NCBI GenBank assembly: GCA_030704615.1
Contig: CM060733.1
Location: 39,618,001 to 39,682,000, forward strand
Length of the DNA stretch: 64,000 nucleotides
Reading direction: 5' to 3'
DNA from: Takakia lepidozioides
Lineage: Eukaryota > Streptophyta > Takakiopsida > Takakiales > Takakiaceae
The translations under genes were made by a program, and so were the position numbers. Below are positions 46,060 through 57,492 of this stretch, in pieces. The notes under the pieces are model-generated. The model saw only the letters and a program-made list of their open reading frames with translations. It made no database searches and was not told the origin of the DNA. How positions within the stretch are numbered: position 1 is the stretch's first letter; every line of letters starts with the position of its first letter.

Positions 46060-49000
46060 ACAAGAAAAAGATCAACATATTTTTCTCAAACTTGTCCATT
46101 GCAGTCTTGAAAATCGTCCAAGCTTTCAAGATTGAAAGTCCTTCAGAACGTTTCCTAGTGTGCATGATTTTCAGGCCTTGGCTTGGGAGCTTGACAGGCC
46201 TTGACACCACGAGAATAAAACAATTGCCCTCGTAACATAGCGCAAGGCTATACGAAACAAAAGTACTAGAGCTCAGAAAAGTGCTCGTTCACTACAGACT
46301 ACAGATCTCTCACTGGCACATGGCGTTCTGGAGGGCTCTCGTCATGCGGCAATAGAAAGGTTGTGGAGCTGAAATTGGCATGCTTGCTTGGCAACGCGGG
46401 GCCCCAGACCCTCGCACTTGAAGGCCATGATGTTCCCTTGGTCTGCAGAGAAACCGATGGAAGGTACGGACATGCATGTTATTTTGGATCCTACACTGTG
46501 TGTCTGTGGGCGACCCGGGTTCCCTGCGGGCCTTGACTCATCCCGCAGAAAATAAACCCACGCCAAGATTTTTAACTCTGTTATCGTTCAGGGGCTGCAG
46601 AGTGAGTGTAAGGGACACCCTACCTACACTCTTGGCCTCCATCTATGAGCTCCTTCTCTATTCCATGAGATTTCTCTTCTCTCCATTGTGCTGCGTGAGG
46701 TCCTTGCGGCCATAGTCACTAGGATACCCTGTTTTGAGGAAAAAATTCATTGGGTTATCTGTTAGATCATGACACCCCTGCACACATCCCGCAGAAATCC
46801 TGCTGCACGTCCCCAAGTGGTGAGATGGAAGCAGTATGAGCCCGCCCCTTGACGTGGTCAAATAGTTACCGCAGTCGCGATATACATTGCTGCGGTCTCT
46901 CTGAAGCAGGTCAGAGCTACAATTACCTTTCAAACTGAGGAATTAATAAGGGTTCGGAGAGATACTGACCATTCCCTGCATTCCTGCGGGATATCGGTCT
47001 TCTGGAGCCAGTTGTAAATTTCCATCCAGCAGCGTATGCAAACTTTAGGTTGCAGGTCTCTGGACCCACAGACATTTCACAGCCATTGTGACCTTCTTAC
47101 GTGGATTCAGTATTGATGTGAAGGCTGGAAAAATCATATACTAGAAACACATGTTGCTTCCGGTACTGCTGTCTCTAGCCCCCCAATCCGAAATAGATGT
47201 CCACATGTGGCTGATCACATGGCGCGTAGAGAAAGGGCACATAGGAGTGAGAAACAGAAAGACGGGGAACTTTACGATGTCCACAGAGCATGTGAATTTC
47301 AACCAAGAAAACACAAAACACAATGTGTTGTGTCCACGCCTTGTCATATCCTCACTAGAAAATGAGGTGTAGGGTGTTCTAAGTGGCAGTCAGATGCACA
47401 CACCGTAGGTAGGTCACAGAATGCAAAGGCAACTCCTTTCTGTGTTACCACATGCTCATTCCACCATATTTCACAGTTGTGGTGTATGTACAAGCAACAC
47501 ATACAGACTTAAAAGTATCCACCAGCCAAAGTAGCAAATTAGTCCAGTGAACACCACCACCACATTTTGGGCGCTCGTTTGTGGTGTGTATAATATGGTC
47601 CTTAGTCATCAAAATGTTAACTTCCCTTAGTCTCTTGCACTTAGTAGCAATCCCAGCAACAAAAGAATGTGAAATGGCCTCACCTGGCTACATCACAGCC
47701 AACCAACAGGTTAATGATCTTTCACATGTCAAAGAAAAAGAGAGGTAAGGGAGGTCCTTTCAGCCATTTCAGCCTATACTCCGAGGGAGGGGGTGGTCGT
47801 TACTAACAGCAAGCACCTCTTTCCAAAGAGCATGCTGTGTCAAGGAGATCAGTAGTGTAGCATATAGCACTTCATGTGGTAAGGCTACACTATTCTAGGA
47901 ACTTGGAAGCATACATGAAGCTACACCACAATGGGAAGCCACATTGATCGGTTAGCACTCACTCCCAATTGAGGGGGTCGTATTCTCCTAAAATTAGGCA
48001 CCCGTTTCCAAATTGAAGGTGTTGTAAGCTGGCAAGTATTTTATAGAGTTAAATGCCTCCACATAGCGAGGATACTCCACAAAGGGGAAGTCACATTGGT
48101 CAGGAAGGGAAGTAAAATGTAAACTTGCATACCCATAGCATCACTTGCAAGATACTCAAGCAGTAGGTCCTATTTAGAAGTTCTAGATAGTATTCACAGG
48201 TTCAGAGTAGAGCTTACCATGTAACCTTTTAAACTGTCCTCTCTCTTTTTGATCCACACTAAGCTAGCATTATGTACTTCCAAGTGCTCATGTTGACAAG
48301 GACCTTGCTTGTAGTCATCCTGTTAGCAGTTAAGGTAAGTGTCCCTTCAACTCTTGCCTGCTCATCTCCCAATGAGAAGATATGGAGAGGCTGAATTGAG
48401 GTTAACACTTATGGCAGACCCTAATGAGTCCCCAATTACTACCCTTTAGCCTTGTCGAAATTGGGTTCCATTCTGGACAGATTTCTCAACACAATAACAG
48501 GGTGAGGCAATCCTTCCTGGTGTTACGAAGGATAGCCATACTGAAGGAAAGAGACAGGTAGAGATTGTAGTTGTCTGCCATAGGAGACAGGGTAGAGAGA
48601 GAATCTACTCATGAGAATCTACTCGTGACAAGGCCATGTTAGTTCAATAGGAACCTTCATGGATGGATCATAATGTGTATGAGCTTCTCAAAAAGCAATT
48701 TCTTACCACAATGACAGGATTAGGTGCTCCTAGAGTTGTGTTACTAAAGGACTCAGCCAATTCAAGGAAAAATAGAGGGAGCGAACGTACTTATAAGACA
48801 TTGTTTACCGTAGCCTTTTGGCCTTAGGCCCCATGCCCAGTTTGGGCAGAAAAGGGAACAGATACTACCTTTGTGAGGGTGTGCGTTACCTTGATAGAGA
48901 CAATTAGTCCTCTAGAAAGCCCTTCTGTTTATTGTTCAAAGGTAGGGTTCCCGCCCTGAGTTTAGATTTCAGTCTAGTGCCAAGGGTAGGCAGGCCCTTG

Positions 49001-49430
49001 AGATCACCTCAAGATCTCACCCTGTCACAAACCTGGAAACAAGTTCAGGGAAATTTTATTCCTAACTTCCTCAAAATAGTGAGAGAGAACATCCAGGAGG
49101 TTAATTTTTGGAAATCCCACACTGGCATTCCTCATCGAAACCTCAGTTAGGAGCTGCTGAAGTTCTTGTTTTTAAGGACGAACCATCTAAATATACTGAC
49201 TGCATTGATAAGGTGAGGGTAACCTCATGTACGCAATGAAAGAGTTTGCCAAGTAGGTTTTGTGACCTTAGCTGGCATGATGATGTTTTGTGCTTAGGTG
49301 AATGTGAATTTTGCTCTCCCTGGTAGGAAAGCAGCCGAGTACTGAAGTAGGTTCTTCTTCTTTGTTAGCAAGACATGTTCCATGTTAGTTGAAACGTGCA
49401 GAAAGTTTGGGTGTCTTGTCTATGCATACC
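46060..49430. other. Long non-coding interval in the PPR/OSB cluster
   Basis: No supported gene. A small hairpin (CTGCGGG..CCCGCAG) lies at 46515-46548. A degenerate direct repeat pairs 48488-48540 with 48698-48760 (ATTTCT-ACCACAAT-ACAGG). A piece at 48789-48830 (TTATAAGACATTGTTTACCG) matches the insertion in the decayed DYW tail near 42120-42160. Confidence 0.4.
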
Positions 49431-49441
49431 TCTGATTGAAG

Positions 49442-49721
49442 CTATGGCAGCTCAGGTGCCCACTGGTGGTTCTCACAGAAAAGTCCAAGGTTGCCAGACT
49501 TCAGACATAACACAAAGGAGGTTATTTGGATTGGCAGTTTCTCGAACCCTCCCTGGCTGAAAGCAGAGGTAGCACCGATGATACAAGGTGAAGCACAATG
49601 TGGTGATGATTTAATGTCCATGTACACTAGGAGCGACAGGGCAAGAATACAATGGGTAAAACTCCAAATATTCTTTGGGGCTTCCAACTCCTTTTCAAAG
49701 ACATATAGGAGTGAACAATAA
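49442..49721 (+). pseudogene. OSB-like PDF-motif fragment
   Basis: The plus-strand frame reads WFSQKSPRLPDFRHNTKEV, then IWIGSFSNPPWLKAEV, so the literal PDF of the motif is intact. Homology to the other fragments fades after QGEAQCGD. The single-strand-binding domain is not visible. It lies just upstream of a decayed PPR copy in the same orientation. Confidence 0.6.
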
Positions 49722-49733
49722 CTCTTTTGGCAC

Positions 49734-50592
49734 TCACCGGTGAGGACGTGTAAAGGCTGGACGACTGACAAAGGCACTGGACATTTTGAACCAACAAGGC
49801 ACTCTACACTTCTGTCTGTTTATTGCATGAGGGCATCGATGAGCAAGGCCTAGCAGAGTGAATGCCCACCTTAACCAAAGTGGATTCCAGCCAAACATCA
49901 TTCTCCTGAACATTCTGGTCATCCCTGTGATTAACTCACCCTTGTCAACATGTATGCTACATGCAGGCAGCAGGAGCATGGTGGATTCAGGTCAAGTGTT
50001 TGACAAAATGCCTGAACAAGGTAGTTTTACTCGGAATATAGCGATAGTGAAAATAATGGCTGTGGTGTGGAATCTTTCAAGATCTATGACGAATTTCAAC
50101 AAGAAGGGTGATCCCCAACACGAAATGTGGTCTTGTGGTGAGTACATGAGAAGATGGTACACAAGAGAGAGAAAAAAGAAAAAAGAACAACTGGTGCTGA
50201 TCTCAGAGCTTGAAGGCCTGCTAAGCTTAGTTCATTTAGGTCAGTTTCCGGGAGGCCCCGGGTGCAGGGGCTTCTATTGTACTTTACCCTGAGTGCATTC
50301 GGGATGCTACAGGGCATCAAGGTCCATGCAGAGGGATGTAAGTCAAGTCTTTGACAATTCACATGATCCAGGGTGTGGGAGGGAGGCCTGCCAGCTTTTC
50401 AAACATAACAACAGAACAGCTTGAAGCCAGAGAATGTCACTTTTATATTTCTTCTTGCTTGGTGGATGAATCCGTATTCGATGAGTCAAGATCACGGCCT
50501 CACTCCTACAGCAGAGAATTGTGGCTGCATGATGGACCTTCTTGGCCACGCACGGGGTTGATGCGGTGGAGGATTCCATTAACAAAACGCTA
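49734..50592 (+). pseudogene. PPR fragment, strongly decayed
   Basis: Plus-strand remnants in several frames: HLNQSGFQPNIILLNILV, SRSMVDSGQVFDKMPEQG, then after a rearrangement sequences matching the C-terminal PPR area (QDHGLTPTAENCGCMMDLLG). There are many stops and frameshifts, and the middle of the gene is missing. Confidence 0.7.
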
Positions 50593-50599
50593 ACGAAAA

Positions 50600-51450
50600 C
50601 CCCGACCTATTTTATTTTACCCTTAGTTTTTGGAGAGACAGTCTACCCCCCATAAATGTTCCCTCCATATCCATTAACCCTCTTTATCTCTTATCTCTTT
50701 TTTAACCTCCCCAAGACTTTAAAAAGCAAATGTTAAATGCCATGATAATTTTTCGCTCCGTTGTCTATCAAATGATCCTTAAGAAGTGTTAAATTTCTTC
50801 AAATGGATATATGTATGGATGTCCACCTCCTCGCATTCCACTTCTCCCGAATACTAGCATTCCCATTGTGAGGTTTACTTCCACTCCAATAGCTTGCAAA
50901 TCTGAAACTCGGGTGCAAAGAATGCTGCCCTTGGCCCAGGGGCATCAAAATCCTGGAGGACCGTGGTTTGTCTCCTTTCACTGCATTTGAGTAGAGCTGT
51001 GATGACTCACTATCTCCTGTGGTGGCGTTGGTCTGACAGATTTAATGCTGGCGATAACATTCATACAAGTTAGCACCACGAGAACATACAAACATGCCCA
51101 AATTTAAGATGCTGAACAAACTTGTGCACAAGGCTGCCCCTCTAAATAAGCCTGTTACGAATTGTGTTCACTTTCATATTCAAGCTTTGAGGAAGCTCCA
51201 CCATTCGCACCAGAATTAGGACAGCACTCCAATTTCCTTCCACTTCAACAGAGTCAGTCAAAATCCCCCGTTCACAAATTACCTGCTCCAGTGAATTGCA
51301 ATTATGGGCTGACTTCCCACCTATGCTGGGTAGATGGACATGCCACAGGAAATGCACATCATGGTCAAGATTCTCAGGGAACTGTGAATGAATGCGTAGC
51401 TATGCAGATCAATGAAGGAAGCAAGACACTCACACCTTTCCAGAAAAAGA
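50600..51450. other. 3' flank of the intact PPR gene
   Basis: No gene. 51080-51455 is homologous in inverse orientation to 60194-60590, both lying just after a DYW stop codon, which shows the duplication includes 3' flanking sequence. Confidence 0.6.
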
Positions 51451-51455
51451 TCGTT

Positions 51456-54419
51456 TCACCAGTAATCCCCACAAGAACAGACCCCATCTTCAAAGTGGTG
51501 AAAGCGGTTAGCGTCCCGTACAACAATTGCTCGGCCAACAATCTTTGAGATGAACTTGGTGGAGGTGTGGCAGTCACCACACACCCGAAGATTCTTGATG
51601 AGACGGAGAGGTGTCCTAGGGGCCGTGCTGATCAGCCCAAAACCAATGGCCAGCTTCTCACTGTGGTGGCAAAGAGAAAATTCCTTTTGCTCCTCGCCCA
51701 CATCGTGCAATACAAAGCGTGTGTCAGGCACATACCCTGCCTCCTTCATCTGGCCAGACAATCTTGACAGTTCTGCATGGATTTCCTTCATTTTGGGATG
51801 CAATTTGTCATCTACAACAAAGGTGTGCACCCTGTTGCCAACCTCGATGCAGCAGTGACCTGGCTCCTTTCTAACCCCTCTGACCTTCATCATTTTTCTC
51901 ACCTTTGCACTGTCGTCCCACCTGCCAGCTGTGGCATAGATGTTTGATAGCAACACATAAGTCGCGGCATCCTGTTCATCCCACTTGAGAATAGATGTTG
52001 CCGCACGTTCAGCCATCTCCACATTGCCATGGATTCTGCAGGCACCTAGCAACGCCTTCCACACCACAGCATCTGGTTTGATTGGCATTTTATTAACGAG
52101 GTCCTCTGCCTCATCCAATCGCCCCGCACGTCCAAGAAGGTCCACCATGCAGCCAAAGTGCTTTACTGTCAGAGTGACACCAGACTCTTGGCTCAGGGAA
52201 TCAAAGTACCGTCTTCCTTCATCCAGTAGACCAACGTGGCTGCATGCAGAGAGAACACAAACAAAGGTGATACTGTCCGGCTTCAAGCCCTCCTTTTGCA
52301 TTCCTTCAAATAGTTGCAGGGCCTCCGTATGACAACCATGCTGGGCATACCCTGCGATCATCGCGCTCCATGACAACACATTTCGTTCAGTCATATTGTC
52401 AAACACTCCCTCTGCATCTTCAATGCTGCCGCATTTGGCATACATGACCATCAGGGCAGTATTCAGAATGACATCTGGAACAATCCCCACGTTGACGATG
52501 TCACCATGGACCTCTTTGCCCTTTTCCAGGGCTGCCAGGCTGGCGCATGCATTGCAAACACAAACAAATGTGACCTGATTGGGCTTCACCCCTTCATACA
52601 TCATTTGCTCATACATCTCCAAAGCCTCCATCCCGCACCCATGCTGGACATATCCTGTGATCATCGCGTTCCAGGAAACCACATTTCGTTCAGCCATATT
52701 GTCAAACACTCCCTTTGCATCCTTGATGCACCCACATTTGGCATATCCAGACATCATTGCATTCCAGGACACCACATTTCGTTCAGCCATATTGTCAAAC
52801 ACTCCCTTTGCATCCTTGATGCTGCCGCATTTGGCATACATATCCACCAGGGTATTGTTCAGAATGACATCTAGCACAACTCCCACTTTGATGATGTCAC
52901 CATGGACCTCTTTGCCCCTTTCCAGGGCTGCCAGGCTCGCGCATGCATTGCAAACACCAACGAATGTGACCCGGTTGGGCTTCACCCCTTCCCGCATCAT
53001 TTGCTCATATGTCTCCAAAGCCTCCATCCCGCACCCATGCTGGGCATATCCTGAGATCATAGCACTCCAGGACACCACATTTCGTTCAGTCATATTGTTG
53101 AACACTCCCTTTGCATCCTCGATGCTCCCACATTTGGCATACATGTCCAACAGGGCAGTATTCAGAATGACATCTGGTACAATTCCCCCATGGATGATGT
53201 CACTATGGACCTCTTTGCCCCTGTCCAGGGCTGCCAGGCTCGCGCACGCATTGCAAACGCAAACGAACGTGACCCGGTCTGGCTTCACCCCTTCCTGCAT
53301 CATTTGCTCATATGTCTCCAAAGCCTCCATCCCCCACCCATATTGGGCATATCCTGCAATCATCGCATTCCATGACACCACATCTCGTTCAGCCATATTG
53401 TCGAACACCGCCTTTGCATCCTTGATGCACCCACATTTGGCATACATGTCCACAAGGGTATTGTTCAGAATGACATCTGGTACAATTCCAGCTTTGACGA
53501 TGTCACCATGGACCTCTTTACCCTTTTCCAGGGCTGCCAGGCTCGCACACACATTGCAAACACAAACAAACATGACCCGGTCCGGCTTCACCCCTTCCTG
53601 CGTCATTTGGTCATACGTCTCCAAAGCCTCCATACCACACCCATGCTGCGCATATCCTGCAATCATAGCACTCCAGGACACAACATCTCGTTTAGCCATA
53701 TTGTCGAACACTACCTTTGCATCTTTGATGCTCCCGCATTTGACATACATGCGCACCAGGACTGTGTTAAGAATGACATCTGGTACAATTCCAGCTTCGA
53801 TGATATCACTATGGACCTCTTTGCCCTTTTCCAGAGCCGCCAGGCTCACGCACGCATTGCAAACACAAACAAACGTGATGTGGTTGGGCTTTACCCCTTC
53901 CCGTATCATTTGCTCATATGTCTCCAAAGCATTCCTACCATACCCATGCTTGGTAAATCCTGCCATCATTATATTCCACGTGATCAAACCTCGTTCAGGC
54001 ATTTTGTTGAACACTTCGTTTGCATCCACAATGCTCCCGCACTTAACATACATGTTGACAAGGGTGTTGTGCAGAAAAACGTTTGGCTTGAATCCACTTT
54101 GGATAATGTGAGTGTGCACCTGCTTTCCAGCTTCCAGGCTTTTCATCTTGATGCACTTATGCAAGAGACAGACATAAGTATCTGAATCTGCTGAAACACC
54201 TCCTTCGTTTAAAGTCTGTAAAGCCTCTTTCAGTTGCCCTGCCTCACATAGCATCCTAACATGCCCAGAAGTGCCAGAAGAGGAATTGTGGACTCCCTCT
54301 CTTGGTCCTCTTTCAGAAGCTGTGGTCATGGTTGAGGTGCCTGATTTTGTCAATTGGGGCGCTGCTGTTGCTGCTTCTAGTTGACCATGTACCCATGTAG
54401 GTTTCTTGTGGCTATCCAT
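51456..54419 (-). CDS. PLS-class PPR protein with complete E and DYW domains
   Basis: The frame is open from a GTG at 54485, but the first ATG is at 54419, giving 987 residues to a TGA at 51456. It holds seven PPR blocks of about 100 residues with near-identical phrasing (VVSWSAMIAGYAQHGCGMEA, TFVCVCNACASLAALEKGK, LVDMYAKCGSIKDAKGVFDN), an extra 31-residue piece after block five, then the E motifs (ALLGACRIHGNVEMAE, YVLLSNIYATAGRW) and the DYW cytidine-deaminase-like domain. In it HSEKLA (about residue 919), VCGDCH (about 946) and the terminal CSCGDYW are all intact. Such proteins edit C to U in plastid or mitochondrial transcripts, with the PPR tract reading the RNA. No introns. The N-terminal 50 residues are Ser/Thr/Ala-rich and might target an organelle. 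It is the best candidate for a working member of the cluster. Confidence 0.92.
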   Translation of the reverse strand: MDSHKKPTWVHGQLEAATAAPQLTKSGTSTMTTASERGPREGVHNSSSGTSGHVRMLCEAGQLKEALQTLNEGGVSADSDTYVCLLHKCIKMKSLEAGKQVHTHIIQSGFKPNVFLHNTLVNMYVKCGSIVDANEVFNKMPERGLITWNIMMAGFTKHGYGRNALETYEQMIREGVKPNHITFVCVCNACVSLAALEKGKEVHSDIIEAGIVPDVILNTVLVRMYVKCGSIKDAKVVFDNMAKRDVVSWSAMIAGYAQHGCGMEALETYDQMTQEGVKPDRVMFVCVCNVCASLAALEKGKEVHGDIVKAGIVPDVILNNTLVDMYAKCGCIKDAKAVFDNMAERDVVSWNAMIAGYAQYGWGMEALETYEQMMQEGVKPDRVTFVCVCNACASLAALDRGKEVHSDIIHGGIVPDVILNTALLDMYAKCGSIEDAKGVFNNMTERNVVSWSAMISGYAQHGCGMEALETYEQMMREGVKPNRVTFVGVCNACASLAALERGKEVHGDIIKVGVVLDVILNNTLVDMYAKCGSIKDAKGVFDNMAERNVVSWNAMMSGYAKCGCIKDAKGVFDNMAERNVVSWNAMITGYVQHGCGMEALEMYEQMMYEGVKPNQVTFVCVCNACASLAALEKGKEVHGDIVNVGIVPDVILNTALMVMYAKCGSIEDAEGVFDNMTERNVLSWSAMIAGYAQHGCHTEALQLFEGMQKEGLKPDSITFVCVLSACSHVGLLDEGRRYFDSLSQESGVTLTVKHFGCMVDLLGRAGRLDEAEDLVNKMPIKPDAVVWKALLGACRIHGNVEMAERAATSILKWDEQDAATYVLLSNIYATAGRWDDSAKVRKMMKVRGVRKEPGHCCIEVGNRVHTFVVDDKLHPKMKEIHAELSRLSGQMKEAGYVPDTRFVLHDVGEEQKEFSLCHHSEKLAIGFGLISTAPRTPLRLIKNLRVCGDCHTSTKFISKIVGRAIVVRDANRFHHFEDGVCSCGDYW

Positions 54420-54424
54420 CCATA

Positions 54425-54535
54425 GGGGATCATAGGCAATCTTGTGCTTGAAATTCGGCCCTCTTGGTTGAATCTGGACCCACACTCCATCCCTGTTCCT
54501 TCAGCGACCCCTGCCTCTGTACCAATCATGTATAG
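54425..54535 (-). repeat. tRNA-like segment at the PPR 5' end
   Basis: Minus-strand sequence GCTGAAGGAACAGGGATGGA then GTGTGGGTCCAGATTCAACC matches, base for base in most positions, the tRNA-like unit at 63016-63090 and copies at 57044, 57429 and 62341. Here the box A and B sites are degenerate. Confidence 0.55.
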
Positions 54536-54639
54536 ATCCTCGCCTTGCTGTTAGCAGCTGACAATGGCAGCCTAGATTTGTTCTGACAAACACCCCAATC
54601 CTATCACACACTAGTTCCTATGGTGAATTGCTCTCGCAA

Positions 54640-55530
54640 GACTTCAAAAATGTGCTTGGGAGAGAGGGGACGATAGAAAGCTTTGCGATGCATCTTGTTG
54701 TCTGCTTCTCTCTGTAATCTAACAGGCATTCACCTTTTTCCCTCGATTGTCCCACCATTGACTGGGGTCTGAAAAATATTCCTTCCAAAGCTTCTCCTCA
54801 TATTTCTTATCTGTTTTTGGATACTTCCCTGTTGCCACATTGGCAGTAACATGTCAAAATCACTCCAACCAAACCACTATAGATCCACCCAACGTGCGAA
54901 CTTGCAGCATTCAACATGAAAATTCAGGGATCGAATCTGAAAAACAGGCTGAAATCTGTTGAAGAAGGTACCCTCACCACATTGTCCTTGACCTTGTGTC
55001 ATGAAAGCAGCTAGCTTTTCTTTCACCCACGGAGGATTCGACCGACCATCAACCCAAAAGGACCTCTTGTGTATGCTGTTTGTGTCTACAGTCGGGTGAT
55101 CTCGGATTGGTCTGTGAGAACCACCACAGTGCAGCTGAGCAGCCATAGATTTAAACACAGCGTCCTAAGACCAAACTGACCCTCCCAAGTACATTGTAAA
55201 CACCACGAAAATAACCAAATTATGATACTGTCAGGAATAGTCCACATCCTCATAACAGACAAACTTCTTCGTACACTCAGAAAGCCACACCTTGACATTG
55301 CAGTTCGCCCACCATTGTGAAGGATCTTTAAGAAACTCGCCAGCGTTGCTCCATGCACCACCACGGGAGACCTTCCTGCACGAAATTTCGACGGCGTCAA
55401 CATTTTTGACAAGTTCCTTTACGGAGGAAAACATGTCCAAACTTACAGAGATGCTAAAGAAGCTTATGTCTGTAGTCTGTAGGTTTTGGAGTGGTGTGTG
55501 TGAAGGACCAGCGAGTAGCTGAGCTGCCAC
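54640..55530 (-). pseudogene. OSB-like fragment with several PDF motifs
   Basis: Minus-strand order: a piece with GEFLKDPSQWWANCNVKV (about 55350-55290), then NPRSPDCRHKQ and SNPPWVKEKLAAFMTQG (about 55110-55000) with a one-base change that creates a TGA, then GKYPKTDKKYEEKLWKEYF and SDPSQWWDNRGKKV (about 54840-54725). These are successive OSB-type PDF motifs. Splice sites are partly preserved but the frame is broken. It lies directly upstream of the intact PPR-DYW gene, same strand. Confidence 0.65.
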
Positions 55531-55577
55531 AGTCTCTCAACCCTCCCCTGTACTTTGCAAACTCTAGGGAATACTTA

Positions 55578-55909
55578 GGGCCACTTTACACTAGGGACCG
55601 GGACCAAGACCAAGCGGAAATGGAGCATTCTTATTGGTCGAGGGCCGAAAATTGGTCCCAAGGGCTTTACACTAGGGACCAAGCCCAAAAGACCAAAGCG
55701 GGCCAATATGCTTACATGGCACCTACTTTTGCTTACATGGCACCTACTTTCGGCGCAAACTTCTTGGTCCAGACCAAGGAAAAGGAACCCTCCTGATAGC
55801 GGGGCCAACTCTTTGCCTCGGGACCAATAAGTCGGACCAAGAGCAGCCCAAGATTGGCACTTCTCGGTCCCACAACTTCTTGGTCTTGGTCCCTAGTGTA
55901 AAGTGGCCC
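55578..55909. mobile_element. PIF/Harbinger-like MITE, 332 bp
   Basis: Ends GGGCCACTTTACACTAGGGA and its inverse (about 22 bases matching), flanked by a TTA duplication at 55575-55577 and 55910-55912. TTA or TWA target sites and GGGC-type ends are typical of PIF/Harbinger (Tourist-type) elements. No coding capacity. An internal 21-bp direct duplication (GCTTACATGGCACCTACTTT) is at about 55710-55751. Confidence 0.88.
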
Positions 55910-55914
55910 TTAGA

Positions 55915-56235
55915 CCTTGCCACTACTTCTAAAAGCATCAATCTCTAAAGACCACTATCACTACTACTAAGTAAATGGCTGCTGGGCACAAAGCAACACT
56001 ACTAAAGCATAAAGGATTAGGGCTAAATATTCTTAGAGGTTGATTATTTGATGAAATTGCATTGTAATCAGTTTTATGATTTTAGTGACCTATTCCGAAT
56101 CTGGAATATGATTGTGAAACTCTATAGCCATGTTCCGATTTCGGAATAGGTCACACATGGCAACAAACAATTTGGTGGATGGCACACCGCGAAGGCCCAC
56201 CCAGAGCATGGCTTCCAGAGTTTATCACAGTAAAT
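55915..56235. other. Non-coding interval with a 15-bp inverted repeat
   Basis: GTGACCTATTCCGAA at 56085-56099 pairs exactly with TTCGGAATAGGTCAC at 56140-56154 across a 40-base loop. No gene. Confidence 0.6.
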
Positions 56236-56239
56236 CTGA

Positions 56240-57010
56240 GTTATGAGCAATTGATGTGCGAAATGGTGAAGCCCAACCACATCACATTTGTTTGCGTTTG
56301 CAATGCTTGTGCAAGCCTGGCAGCCCTGGAAAGGTGCAATGAGGTCCATGGGACATCGTCAAAGCTGGATTTGTACCAGATGTCATCTGAACACTGCCCT
56401 GCTGGACCTGTATGTCAAATGTGAGTGCATCGAGGATGCAAAGGGAGTGTTCGACAAGATGACTGAACGAAATGTGGTGTCGTGGAATTCCATGATCGCA
56501 GGATATGTCCAGCATGGTTGTCATAGGGAGGTCCTGCAACTATTTGAACGAATGTAAAAGAACGGCTTGAAGCCGGACAATATCACCTTTATATGTGGTC
56601 TCTCTGGGTAGATGGTCAACTGAATGCAGCAGTTGCAGCGGCACAGTTGATGAAATCAGGCACTTCATCCATGACCACAATTTCTGAAAGAGGATCAAGG
56701 AGAGGGAGTCCACAATGCCACTTCTGGCACTTCTGGGCATGTGAAGATGCTTTGTGAGGCAGGCAGACTGAAAGAGGCTCTACAGACTTTAAACCAAGGA
56801 GGCATTTCAGCAGATTCAGAAACGTATGTCTGTCTCTTGCATAAGTGCATCAAGGTGAAAGGCCTGGAAGCTGGAAAGCAGGTGCACACTCACATTATCC
56901 AAAGTGGATTCACGCCAAATGTTTTTCTCCTCAGCACCCTCGTCAACATGTATGTTAAGTGCGGGGGTGTTTGCTGGAAGAATTCTAGGCTGTCATTGTA
57001 TGTTGCTAGC
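56240..57010 (+). pseudogene. PPR fragments in scrambled order
   Basis: 56268-56557 encodes a middle-to-late PPR piece (NHITFVCVCNACASLAALER, then CECIEDAKGVFDKMTERNVV). About 56608 onward restarts with the N-terminal part (SERGSRRG-like, then MLCEAGRLKEALQTLNQGG and KQVHTHIIQSGFTPNVF) and stops near 56960. The late part precedes the early part, so two partial copies are joined. Confidence 0.75.
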
Positions 57011-57043
57011 AACAAGGCAAGGATGCATGCATGATTTGTTCAG

Positions 57044-57099
57044 AGGCATGGATAGCTGAAGGAGCAGGGATGGAGTGTGGGTTCCCTCTTATCAAAACC
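57044..57099 (+). repeat. tRNA-like segment, degenerate copy
   Basis: GCATGGATAGCTGAAGGAGC and following bases, related to the tRNA-like unit at 63016-63090. Confidence 0.55.
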
Positions 57100-57175
57100 G
57101 GCCCTAAATTTTCATGTTGAATTCTGCAAGTTAGCTGGTTGAGTGAACCTTTGATAGTTGGAGTGACTTTGACAT

Positions 57176-57330
57176 GATACTGCCAAAGTATCCAGAAACA
57201 GGTAAGAGAGACGAGGAGAAGCTGTGGAAAGAATACTTTTCTGACCCCAGTCAATGGTGGGACAATCGAGGCAAAAAGGTGGATGCCTGTTGGATTACAG
57301 TGAGTAGCAGACGCAATGAGCATAGGAACT
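57176..57330 (+). pseudogene. OSB-like PDF-motif fragment
   Basis: The plus-strand frame reads LPKYPETGKRDEEKLWKEYF, then SDPSQWWDNRGKKVDACW and ends at a donor-like GTGAGT. It is one intact exon of the OSB PDF region without its neighbours, upstream of a PPR copy in the same orientation. Confidence 0.65.
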
Positions 57331-57428
57331 AGTGTGATAAGCTGAGTTGGGTATTTCCTAGAACAAATCTAGGCTGTTATTGTTAGCTGTTAGTAGCAAG
57401 GCAAGGATGAATGCATGATTTGTGCAGA

Positions 57429-57492
57429 GGCATGGATAGCTGAAGGAGCAGGGGTAGAGTGTGCATCCAAGAGGGCCAGATTTCAAGCACAA
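57429..57492 (+). repeat. tRNA-like segment, degenerate copy
   Basis: GCATGGATAGCTGAAGGAGC and following bases, just before the PPR N-terminal homology begins. Confidence 0.55.

Noticed and set aside
52579-54111. A 510-codon plus-strand open frame
   Set aside because: It is the mirror of the repetitive PPR gene on the minus strand; regular repeats keep the opposite strand open. Its composition is unlike a protein and it has no start context.
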